A DNA stretch of 64,000 bases, from contig CM073323.1 of assembly GCA_037043015.1 (NCBI GenBank), forward strand, positions 19,806,758 to 19,870,757. Direction: 5' to 3'. The stretch comes from Bryum argenteum. Its lineage: Eukaryota > Streptophyta > Bryopsida > Bryales > Bryaceae. This document shows, one piece after another, positions 49,901-58,797 of this stretch. The notes under the pieces are model-generated. The model did no database searches. It worked only from the letters and a program-made list of their open reading frames with translations, and was not told the origin of the DNA. Positions within the stretch are counted from its first letter, which is position 1; the number at the start of each line of letters is the position of its first letter. Position numbers and translations under genes: made by a program.

Positions 49901-51277
49901 CCGCACGCGCCACAAAACGTGCATGTCCGTTGCGGACCACAGGTTCCGAGTGTACAGGCCGACAACGGCCGAACTGACGGGGCACTTCATATGGCGGAAG
50001 AACAAGATGTTCATGTACAAGAAAGGGCCGGCGTTGTGTGAGTGGGCAGAGGTTGGAATAATTGACTTCCGAACCTTCCTTCCGTTGGCGGACGATGCAA
50101 CGCCAGTCCTAACGGCGGAGACATATATGTATCTCCTCGGCCTAGTACTGGATGGGAATATCAGCAGCGTCGCGACGTTCATGATCACTTATTCGCATCG
50201 TATGGAGAGTGTGGTGCTGGAGAGTCTAAAGAATAACTTCCAGGGACACTCGTTGTCGACCACGGTGGTCTACACGCCCGGCAAAGGCGAGCCCGAGAAC
50301 GTTCTGAAGGACGACATCCGCATCCTTTACATCCAGACTAAAAGCAGGATCGTCAGTTCCTGCAAGGACGTAATGGATGTAGAGAACATTGTGCGTCCGC
50401 CGGAGTTGAATGAGGAGGGTGAATTGACACCCTCAGATGCTTCGGCGGAGACTGTCAAGACGTATCGCCTGGATCAACGCCATCACATCGCGAAGTGCGA
50501 ACTGAGAATGGAGCTATACATGAGGTTCATCGACAGGTACTGCAGACAGAGCGGGACGGTACTGCTTTTCTTCTGCGGCATGAAGGCGTTGTTGGCATGC
50601 GTTGTAAGTACTGGATTCCATCGATTTTATGTAGGTCATACGTTGCGCTAATTTATTTCATCAATGTTTCTGGGCGGTCGCTCAGAAACTCTCTGGCATC
50701 TCCGACCTCGAAGTGGTCAGATCGATTTTCGGGTGTGGTCATTTGTCATGTGGTGCCTCTCGTTCTTTTTGGGCGGCCGCTGAGAAACAAATTATTGAAG
50801 GCGAATGCTTGCTCGTTTGTGATGCAGATGCTTTGCAGGAGTAGCGTCTCGTGCATAGATGGGTCTCAGAAGTTCATGCAGTACCACCAAACAGTCTCTA
50901 CGAAGGCGTGCAGTTACTGGCCGGATGTTGTCATCCCCCAGGGCTTGAACTTCTCATGGCAGGAGATATTGAATTCAAAGGCTATGACTCGAGAGCAGAC
51001 CGATCATGACCGGTACATGAAAAGCTCCTGGGCCATGCATGACTTCTACAAGGGGGAGCTATTGGAGGACAGCGACGACGAGGCGCCTCCTGGCGGATAT
51101 GTGGTCGTCGGCGCGGGGTCAATCGTCGAGGAGCCCGTAAACAGTGCTGTGGAATGTGCCGAATCAGACTCGGACTTCACAGTACCAGAGCGAGGAGCTT
51201 CGTCTTCCCGGTCTAGGAAGCGCATAAAGTCCGCCATCTCGGTCCCGACTTCGTGCGACGACGACTTCCACATTTAG
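46893..51277 (+). CDS. Spliced gene with ParB-like segment and DNA-methylase-like motif
   Basis: Exons 46893-46934, 47144-47218, 47315-47374, 47484-47558, 47678-48270, 48359-49024, 49206-50603 and 50828-51277 join with consistent phases. The N-terminus is basic and acidic low complexity (AEPEEEEEDEMEL; KSKLAAQKKKRKAT). The segment EFLIINGQHTWAAAKRI (about 48700-48750) resembles the ParB/sulfiredoxin-type GxHR box with Thr for Arg. Near the C-terminus GTVLLFFCGMKALLACV then MLCRSSVSCIDGSQKF recalls methylase motif I (VLDPFxGxGTT, then E/D after a strand). ParB-like plus methylase fusions are known in phages and mobile elements; function here is inference. TAG at 48067-48069 and TGA at 48863-48865 interrupt the frame, so the gene is broken or split. 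If intron 48271-48358 is not real, a 12-G run (48293) shifts the frame. Confidence 0.55.
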
Positions 51278-51415
51278 GGTGTCGGCAACAGATGGAACGG
51301 TGTTTTCTCTCCAAGATCATGTCGGGAGTCAGACGCTTGTCCGTCCGCACGAAGCGAAGGGATTTCGGAAGTGGATCGCGGCAATGAAGGTGACGACGAT
51401 GACGATCTTTAAGTT

Positions 51416-53149
51416 ATGGAGGTGGACGCCGGTCAGTCCCAGGCACCTCTGGAGGACATCTCACCTGCGACCGATGCGGTAATGGACGACATCGCCGACA
51501 TCTCGACCGCTCCGGATGACCACTGCGCCGGGACGTTTCTGAGCGGCCGCTCACAAAGGTCCATCTCCCCAGTAGCTTCGGCACGTCCATCCGGTGGATC
51601 GGGACCTCCTGCTTCTGTGCGTCCGGTTCATCCAGTAGTCCTCGGCTGTAGTACACCATCCAGTTCGTCTGCTTCGAGGGCACCCACCGCAAGCGCGTTC
51701 CAGCCGGCGGAATCGCCCACTTCAATGGCACCCTCTTCGCAGTCGGTCGACCTCCAGGGAGCCCCTGAGACTCTTCCTCCGTTGAATGGGCTTGCCCCAG
51801 AATTGAGAGAATTAGTCGAGTCGCTGACTCAACGACTCAAGACTGCCGAAGCCATGGCCGCGCACAACGCACAGGAAGCGGAGAGGGCAAATAAGATGTA
51901 CATGTCGGGGAGCGGTATCTCAACGTCGTCTCAAGTGATCAATCTCGATGACGAAGACGACGAGGAGGTGGAGTCCAGATACAATATGATGGTGAAGTTC
52001 AATGAGGAGAACGACCGAAAAGTGCGGGAGGATCTGGCTAATATTCTCCCCGACAGGGCTGCGCCGAAGGATGTGCGGACTGGTGGGGATAGCAAGGATG
52101 AGAAGCCCGACATAAAGCCGACAATAGACTTGATTGCGGCGCAAGTTAAGTCACTTCGCAAGGGTGACATGATGAAGCTCAGGGACATGGCCACCAGCAT
52201 GAACATGATGAAGAAGAATCAGCAGGAGATGCAGTCAATGATGCAGTCGCTTGTGGAGATGCAGATGCTTCGGGGGCAGGCCCCATACGCCTACCACCCA
52301 GGCCCTTACCCCCAGTACGCTTATCATCCGGGGGCGTATCCGGGTGCCTTGGGCTTGCAGCCCCCGCATCCGACGTACTCAAGTCAGTCAGGCATGCACC
52401 TCCGCCTCCGGTGTTTCCTGGGTAATCGGCCATGCACCCTCTGCCCCCGCTGTTCCAGAATTTGACGGCCATGCACCCTCCCGCCCCGGTGCTTCCAGAT
52501 GCGACAGCCATGTACCCTCCGCACCATCCCTATCAGCAACCTGCGGCCATGCACCCTCCGGCGTCGGTGCTCCCAGAGGCGTCGGCCTTGTACTCTCCGC
52601 GACCTCCCTATCAGCTACCTGTGGCCTTGTACCCCCCGCCCCCCTGGATACCAGACTGTATGCCTCCACCGCCCCCCTTTGCAGCCAGATTCCGCGGGAG
52701 CGCAGGCGATGGTCGGCCCCATCTCAAACGTCGCCGCACCTGAGGAACCGCAGATCGCTGCTCCCTCAGATATCCCGACGTCCGACCAATTGACGGCCCA
52801 TCATGCCTGCAGCACTCCTATACCTTCTCCGCCGGTTCTGCCCGCCGACTCGAGCACACCCGTGGGTCCAGAATCTGAGCGGCCGCCCAAAACCGAGCCC
52901 GTGACGGCATCCGTCCCGACAGCAGAGCCGGATGTTCATACGGTCGACCAAGCCGTGGCGGATCCCGGTGCCGACACAGTCGCCCTCGAGTCTACAGCTC
53001 CCGCCACAGTGAGTCTTCCGCCAGACTCGAACCCAGATGATCTCCAGCTCAACCAATATGATCTACTGCTCGATGATGAGAAGGTGACCATTCCCCGTCC
53101 TGATGAGGAAAAGCCTTTCCGTTTAGAAGTCATATTGCGAATCGGTTGA
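51416..53149 (+). pseudogene. Coiled-coil, proline-rich ORF with SUMO-interacting-like motif
   Basis: The first ORF (51416-52465) follows the previous gene in the same frame after TAG (51275) and TAA (51411). It holds a Ser/Pro-rich region, a coiled-coil segment (ELRELVESLTQRLKTAEAMA), VINLDDEDDEE, which fits the hydrophobic-acidic pattern of SUMO-interacting motifs, and Met/Lys-rich helices (MKLRDMATSMNMMKKNQQEM). From about 52400 the frame changes into Pro-rich repeats (AMHPPAPVLP, AMYPPHHPY, AMHPPASVLP), then changes again near 52690 to end at TGA 53147-53149. It may have been the C-terminal part of the ParB/methylase protein. Two palindrome copies sit inside it. Confidence 0.4.
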
Positions 53150-54255
53150 CCATGGTTTTCTGATGTGGGGGCTCTTCTTGTGTCACTTGCAGGCGAACAC
53201 TACGACAGAGCCCGTGGAGTTAGTCGTAGTCAACAGGAATGATTTGGTGGGTTCCCAACCACATTAGTGTGGCACCCTGTCCGGAGAAAATGGGAGTACA
53301 TCCGAAGGATGGACACGCCCCTCTTTACCTTGGGCTTGTCGGATCCATTTTGTAAATTTTTGATCGAGGTATATAAAATAATTTCAAAATCTGCCTTCGT
53401 CTGGTCTGTCGTCGTCCTTGCTTTCTGCAACTCAGTTTCCAATTTCACTTTGGTGGGGTTTCCTTCCTTCAGGGCGTGGATGTGAATAAGGGGATAGCGT
53501 CTTGTAATGCACAACGGCTAGGCACCGAGGTCCGCCAGGTAGCACCGGCAACTACGTTAGAATTTCTGTGGAAAGGTATACCGGGAGTCTCACTTGTAAA
53601 CAATTCGCCGGTCGAGGACCCGCCTGCGCTTTTCCCGTCTGCGCATCAGTGCCCGAAGGTGAGGCCTCTATTTGAGCATTGAATTTTATTTTTCAATTAC
53701 GGTGTCTAGTCTTCTATATGATGGAGTGTAGTCACTCCGAATGCATGCCCCTCCAGCCTCTACCTCCGTCATTTCTAGTCGGCCGATCAGATCAGTCCAA
53801 GGGCTGTAGGCATCTAAGCGATCGTCCAGATGCTAGCGATGCCTCCCCGCATCGGCTCTGTGGCCATCCATGCGGATGACCACTGCGCCGGGACCATTCT
53901 GAGCGGCCGCGCAGAAACGTCCATCTCCCTCACTGGCTTCGGTACGTTGTCCTAATGCATCCGTTGAGGCTCGATAGATTAGGTTGGTCGATCAGGAATA
54001 TGATGATCGCATTTCAACTTAACCCTCCTGATATTCTGGAGCCCTCACGTTGCAGGACTCACACTCATGAAATATTGACCTCCACATATATTTCACGATG
54101 GTCATTGTGCCTTCCTATTTCCGGACTGCCGTGTCGGATTCATAAGTCACACCTGCTGGCTTTGTCCGACATGTCTGATTTGTCATTACAATCATTCATT
54201 GTGTTTCGCATTCGAACATGTTGTTCCTCTGTTCACACGACGAGAGTATTGGCAG
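53150..54255. other. Non-coding or intronic stretch with duplicated palindrome segment
   Basis: No confident exon. About 65 bp at 53873-53940 duplicate 51512-51580 of the preceding ORF, including a palindrome copy (shared GATGACCACTGCGCCGGGAC). A second palindrome copy lies at 53772. Confidence 0.6.
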
Positions 54256-55225
54256 GTCTTGTACTCGCCTTACCCAGTACTCGGGGCCCAGGCCATGAAG
54301 TACTGCGTCATTCTGGAGCTGGACGGTGTCCTGGGCCGGATCGAACATGACAAAAGCTGCATCCGGCAACCGCCCAAGGACTGCGTTCAGCCATCCGGCT
54401 GCGACTCTGGCAGTTACAGTCCCCAGACTCGGACGTTCTTCCAGGACTACGTCCTGAGCTGTCGACCGGGCGTGCGAGAATTTCTTAAGTTCGTCACTAG
54501 CGTGTGTCATGTCACGGTCTGGACTAGGTTACCAAAGTCTGTCACGACGGAAATGGTTCAGTTCATGTTTCGGGGACTGCCCCAGCCGAGGGAGATCTTG
54601 TCTATAGAGGACTGCATTGTGATCATCGAGTCGTGGCCGCAGTCAGAGCGACCCTGTCCGGTTCTCAACTGCCACCTCCTGTCCCATCCTTGCCCCGGTC
54701 ACCCCGTTAGCACCCGACCGAACTTAACCGCAGATCGAACTTTCGTCCGTCGCCGACCACCCGGAAGGTAAGCTCCGCCTGAAGGTGCTCCACAAGACGG
54801 TGTGGGGGCAGCCCAGGTTCTCCACCCGTTTCATAACTCTCAACGCGTCCAACACACTGCTCGTGGATTCCAGCCCTAAGTCCGCCATATTGAATCCCCG
54901 TTAAAGCGCAATATTTCCAACCTTCTATGACGGCAATCACACCGACATAGTGCTCCGGATGTCGGTAGCACCATTGATCAAACACATCGTGAAGATGAAT
55001 CTCAGTGTTTCGAAGTATGTGAAGGCGGTCGATTTCGCGGGGCAACGGCCTCACCGTTTGCCTCGAGCCATCGGCCTTGAATCCAGGGTCAAGATTTGTG
55101 CCAGATACATGGACCCGTCTCTTCTCATTCCCGACCCGTTATACGTTCCGTCGAAGCACTATCAGACAGGGGACGACTATTTTACTCGCCGTAGGGTTGC
55201 AAGTAAGTTGATGCCACGTATCTAA
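54256..55225 (+). pseudogene. FCP1/NIF-type CTD phosphatase-like gene, broken
   Basis: The first exon starts at 54256 after TTGGCAG and encodes KYCVILELDGVLG (HAD motif I), YVLSCRPGVREFLKFV and CHVTVWTRL, the order seen in FCP1/SCP phosphatases. The second exon starts at 54734 after CCGCAG and encodes KLRLKVLHKTVWGQPRF, NTLLVDSSPKSAILNP (motif III with DSSP) and, after an in-frame TAA at 54901-54903, AIFPTFYDG and further sequence to TAA 55223. Family members dephosphorylate Ser in the RNA polymerase II tail or related targets in the nucleus. Motif I should be DxDx[T/V]; here the nucleophile Asp is Glu, so even without the stop it should be inactive. The donor of exon 1 is uncertain. Confidence 0.7.
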
Positions 55226-56022
55226 TGCAGCCTGCAGCACGTGGTGGTTGTTATATTCGCTATCGAAAGTTCCGAGGCTCGCCCGTGCGGGACACGTCAA
55301 AGGGAGTCGGGTCCTGTGACTATGACGGGTCGGCTTTGGATGCACATGGAGACGTGACGTCGAAACCATTGGATGGCCCTCGCTGACAGTGAGTTTCCTA
55401 ACCCTCCCACACCTCCCCCCCCCCACTCTCCAGATTTGGTGGCCATAACTGCGGCATTGTTCTCTCTTCTGTGAATCTGACTTTTGTCTTGACCTCGTTT
55501 CTCCAGGAGATATTGGTGCGGTCGACTGCCATGGTTTCAGACGGCCGTGCAGAAGTTCGTGGGACGGGATCTTACATGAGCGAGGGAGGCCACAGAAACA
55601 CTCTGGCGTGGTGGCTGCTCGATATGGCCTGGAACTTTGTGTGGCGGCGCGCCACCCACAAGTAATCAATCGTGTACGCACGAGGTCGACCGGGCTTCTC
55701 TAGTTGCGGCCTCCGTCGTCTTCGGCGGCGACATTACTCTTCACCGTACTCGTCAGCAATAATCACTTAGAGAAAGCGATTGCTCAAACTTTTCCGAGTC
55801 ACTGGGCAGTTTACTTCTATTCATGTTGGTCAATAATGAACAGCTATGTTTGTCTAGTCCCAAACGCATTACACTGAAGTTGGACTTGATCATTTCTAAT
55901 AAATTTGGTCTCCCATCCCGTACACGAGGAGTGGATTTCTTCGCTTATTGGTCTCAATTCTGCTCGTTTTTGCTTGTATATCGCTTCTTTGCCGCCCAAT
56001 ACCCGAGTCTCGACGGTAAAAT
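55226..56022. other. Unassigned sequence downstream of the phosphatase-like gene
   Basis: A 64-codon ORF at 55471-55665 ending LAWWLLDMAWNFVWRRATHK could be a terminal exon, but no partner is identified. A C run lies at about 55416-55425. Confidence 0.35.
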
Positions 56023-56228
56023 GTTTTGAGCGGCCGCTCAGATCATGAGTCGCGTGCTCTTGCGTCAACCCTGAACTCAGACGCCGGCATTAGTCATAGT
56101 TTATGATCAACTTGGTTCAACACCGTCGTTCAGGACTTCCGTGACTTGGTTCGGGACGACCCTAAACTAACAAGGCCTCGTCGATTCAACCTTACTGACT
56201 TTCATGATTCTCGACGGTTGTTCAGATC
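56023..56228. repeat. About 205-bp direct repeat, copy 1
   Basis: Matches 56656-56860 with roughly 80 percent identity by eye. Both begin with a palindrome copy (GAGCGGCCGCTCAGATC) and end with a degenerate one (GACGGTTGTTCAGATC). Shared core words are GCGTCAACCCTGAACT and TTCCGTGACTTGGT. Confidence 0.8.
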
Positions 56229-56340
56229 CTTGGGTGCAATGGTCGATGACGTCCCTAAGCTTTAGTTGATCCAAAGCAGTCATCGTAATGCTAAACTTGG
56301 AGACCATTTCGCGCACTTAATGGTTTTGAGGATCTTTTTA

Positions 56341-56641
56341 AGGTAATGAGAGACTTTGAAGTGGAGAGTAGACTTGGGATTGTGCTTCTTCGTGCTCTTG
56401 TACTTACACCCAAAGAATTGCTGACTTCTCTATCGCGAATTTCCTCGGTCTTGAGCACTTGGATTACAGAATCAGTAGCACTGAAACATTATTCAATTCT
56501 ACTGACATTGTAATCCAAGTGCTTGGCATTGAGGGAATCCCTATAGGAAACACTGCAATTTTGTTGGGTATAGGTACTGAGCAAGAATAGGAAGAAGCAC
56601 AATCCCAAGTCTACTATCCACTTCATAATCTCTCGTTACCT
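56341..56641. mobile_element. 301-bp foldback MITE
   Basis: Long inverted arms: AGGTAATGAGAGACTTTGAA onward at the left, and reverse-complement AGGTAACGAGAGATTATGAA onward at the right. The arms share AGTAGACTTGGGATTGTGCT and inner pairs (CACTTGGATTACA / TGTAATCCAAGTG). TA flanks both sides. It sits between the two 205-bp direct repeats and has no coding capacity. Confidence 0.85.
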
Positions 56642-56655
56642 TAGACAGTCAAATG

Positions 56656-56860
56656 TTTTGAGCGGCCGATCAGATCGTGGGTCGCATGCTTCTGCGTCAA
56701 CCCTGAACTAAGACGCCGTCATGAGTACTCGTTTATGAGCAACATGGTTCTCCACCGTCGATAAGGAGTTCCGTGACTTGGTCCGGGACGATCCTAAACT
56801 ACCACGGCCTCGTAGATTCAACCTTGCTGACTTTCATGACTCTTGACGGTCGTACAGAAG
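56656..56860. repeat. About 205-bp direct repeat, copy 2
   Basis: Second copy of the 56023-56228 segment, again bounded by palindrome-family sequence at both ends. A partial third echo (CCGGGACGACCCTAAACTA) occurs at about 56876. Confidence 0.8.
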
Positions 56861-57096
56861 CTGGGGTGTTGTGGTCCGGGACGACCCTAAACTAGGGCGT
56901 GTACAGGATATCCCCCAAGCTGGGACTTACCACGCCGCTTGCGTGGATGAATGCCGTCGAAGTTCACATCCAACGGCGAAGTGTCGCTCATGTTGCAATA
57001 CCTGCCGCACAATATTTGCCGCGACCAATAGAATTTATTTTTTTGGCTGCCCAAAGTTTGAACTAGGTTAGGGTTTGAAGGAGGTGCGAGTGTAGG

Positions 57097-57429
57097 ATTT
57101 ACGCGTCCCCAAACCACTCTTTCCTTTATGAAATGGATGGATGTGGAATGTGGGTCCTAGGATGCGAAACTACGGAACAAACTATATAACATGTTTGTAC
57201 TGATTTAGGGTTCCTTTCTTCACTTGTAACTTGGAGCATGAAACGAGATCCAAGGCACATTTATTTTGCGGCAGGTATTGCATTATCTTCCGTGTCCTCC
57301 ATTTAAGCAAGCATGGAAGGTGTCCAAAGACTGTATAGCATATTATGTTGTGCCAGGTATTGCATAGTTGATGTGATTACTTTTCATAATGTGTTTGTGG
57401 AAGTAATTTACGCGTCCCCAAACCACTAA
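57097..57429. repeat. 22-bp direct repeat
   Basis: ATTTACGCGTCCCCAAACCA plus CT occurs at about 57099 and again at about 57406, bounding roughly 310 bp of otherwise unassigned DNA. Confidence 0.7.
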
Positions 57430-57592
57430 AAGAACATATTTTAAACAATAAAACCTAATATAATTAAACAATAAAACACATTTGTGTAGGTCAATTATAA
57501 CACTATAGCTCACATATAAAATGTTTTTTCTTTGTATGATTTAGCTGAATTTCTTAAAGTTTATGTTTTATTGTTTAAAATATGTTCTTTTT
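57428..57592. repeat. Small foldback with 27-bp arms
   Basis: AAAGAACATATTTTAAACAA at 57429 is inverted at about 57572-57591, separated by about 110 bp. It may be an independent small insertion. Confidence 0.7.
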
Positions 57593-57761
57593 TTTGTTTC
57601 ACAATTGATTTCCTTATGTTTTCCATAAATGTGAATGTTTGAAGCCTATTGTATGGATTGATTGAATGTAATGTAGAATTCATGGCCATGTTAGTTTCCG
57701 AGTGTGTTGAAGTTTCAATTAACATTATTTTTTGTTGGTTTTGTAAGGTAAGATAAGTACC

Positions 57762-58027
57762 ATGGGCAAAAAAAAAGAGATACCATGTATTCAATATCCA
57801 AGTGAAGGTCCTATTCATTACGAAGATTTGGTATGGACTCAAGGGACGAGACGCGGTACAAAAGACTCGTCTATTTGTACAGTGAAGATCAAATGCGGTT
57901 GGTTCACTTCACCCTAATGTACGTTTTGAAGAAAGGACGGATATTACTTCAAAATCTATCAAGCGGACCAGAGACCATATGGAGATTTACATATGGAGAG
58001 AACACCGGAGAGCAAGAAAGAATAGGG
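57762..58027 (+). pseudogene. Hypothetical ORF MGKKKEIPCIQYPSEG, frame-disrupted
   Basis: Starts ATG at 57762 and encodes a basic protein for 51 codons (ending KIKCGWFTSP), then meets TAA. The next frame continues with charged sequence (FEERTDITSKSIKRTRDHME) to a good donor (GGGGTGAGT) at 58027. One extra C near 57915 would explain the break. Family unknown. Confidence 0.4.
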
Positions 58028-58363
58028 GTGAGTAGAATAGTACAGGTATAAGATACTTATTATATACTATGTTTTCAATGTGTTTTTATAAGTATTATTC
58101 TTATTGATTTCCATGCAAGTTTAATTTTTATAAGTATTTTCAAACAAGCTACACATCAGATTCTATCGTAAAATTTTAATTTCATTTATTTTGTATGTTA
58201 TTTATCTATGTTCATTGAATACAAATTATATGAATATAATTTGTTGATGTCGTTTCTCATATCATTGCTTTAGAGACTTGCATTTCTACAAATACAAAGA
58301 AAATGAAATACCGCCACATATATCTTGCCACACTTTGTGAGAAAATACTCGAATGCGAGCGGT

Positions 58364-58520
58364 GGGAAAGCAATACCTGCCGCGCATATTATGCCACATT
58401 GTGTGAGTAATTCCGAGAAAGAACAGTGGGAAAGCAATACCTGCCGCGCATATTATGCCACATTGTGTGAGTAATTCCGAGAAAGAACAGTGGGAAAGCA
58501 ATACCTGCCGAGCATATCTT
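58364..58520. repeat. 64-bp tandem repeat
   Basis: Units start at exactly 58364, 58428 and 58492 (GGGAAAGCAATACCTGCCG); the third is partial. A diverged unit precedes them at about 58300. Confidence 0.9.
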
Positions 58521-58797
58521 GCCGCACTTTGTTAACAAAGCATCTGTTTAAGTGCCGAGAGAGTGATGTTTGCCTTGTATTATTTGGTGCATTGTTTTCA
58601 AGGTATTGTATACGTTTAAAAACATAAGAGTATAAGTAGTCATCGTGTGTAGTCTTTGAATTGCAATCTTTATGGATCATGTTTCACATAGGTAAGGATT
58701 GTTCAAAAGACACAACATTCATAGTCTTTACAAAAGGGTCTTTATTGAATTATTTGAATTCAACATCATAAGCTAAAAAAAAAACTACGCTACGCCT

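Larger units (their letters stand above)
44045..56860. repeat. Dispersed palindrome family TTCTGAGCGGCCGCTCAGAA
   Basis: A 20-nt perfect or near-perfect palindrome centred on GCGGCCGC, commonest form TTCTGGGCGGCCGCTCAGAA. Copies by approximate start: 44045, 45694, 45896, 46103, 46996, 47086, 47278, 47426, 47621, 49066, 49098, 50667, 50767, 51536, 52873, 53772, 53897, 56023, 56208, 56656, 56842. The centre varies by transitions (CGGTCG, CGATCG, CGGTTG). Those at 46996-50767 lie in introns of the ParB/methylase gene; those at 51536 and 52873 lie in ORFs. RNA copies would form a stem of up to about eight pairs. No copy was seen outside this block. Confidence 0.85.
56990..58520. repeat. Subterminal repeats GCAATACCTGCCGC in both orientations
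   Basis: The word GCAATACCTGCCGC with CATATT-like tail occurs at about 56996, 58370, 58434 and 58498 (plus strand) and inverted at about 57270, with a variant at about 57352. Such subterminal repeats are typical transposase-binding sites of DNA transposons. Confidence 0.6.

Noticed and set aside
44045-56860. GCGGCCGC palindromes as cloning linkers or vector joins
   Set aside because: Flanking bases differ at each site, many copies are mutated in the centre, and coding frames and introns continue through them; linker joins would be identical and disrupt continuity.
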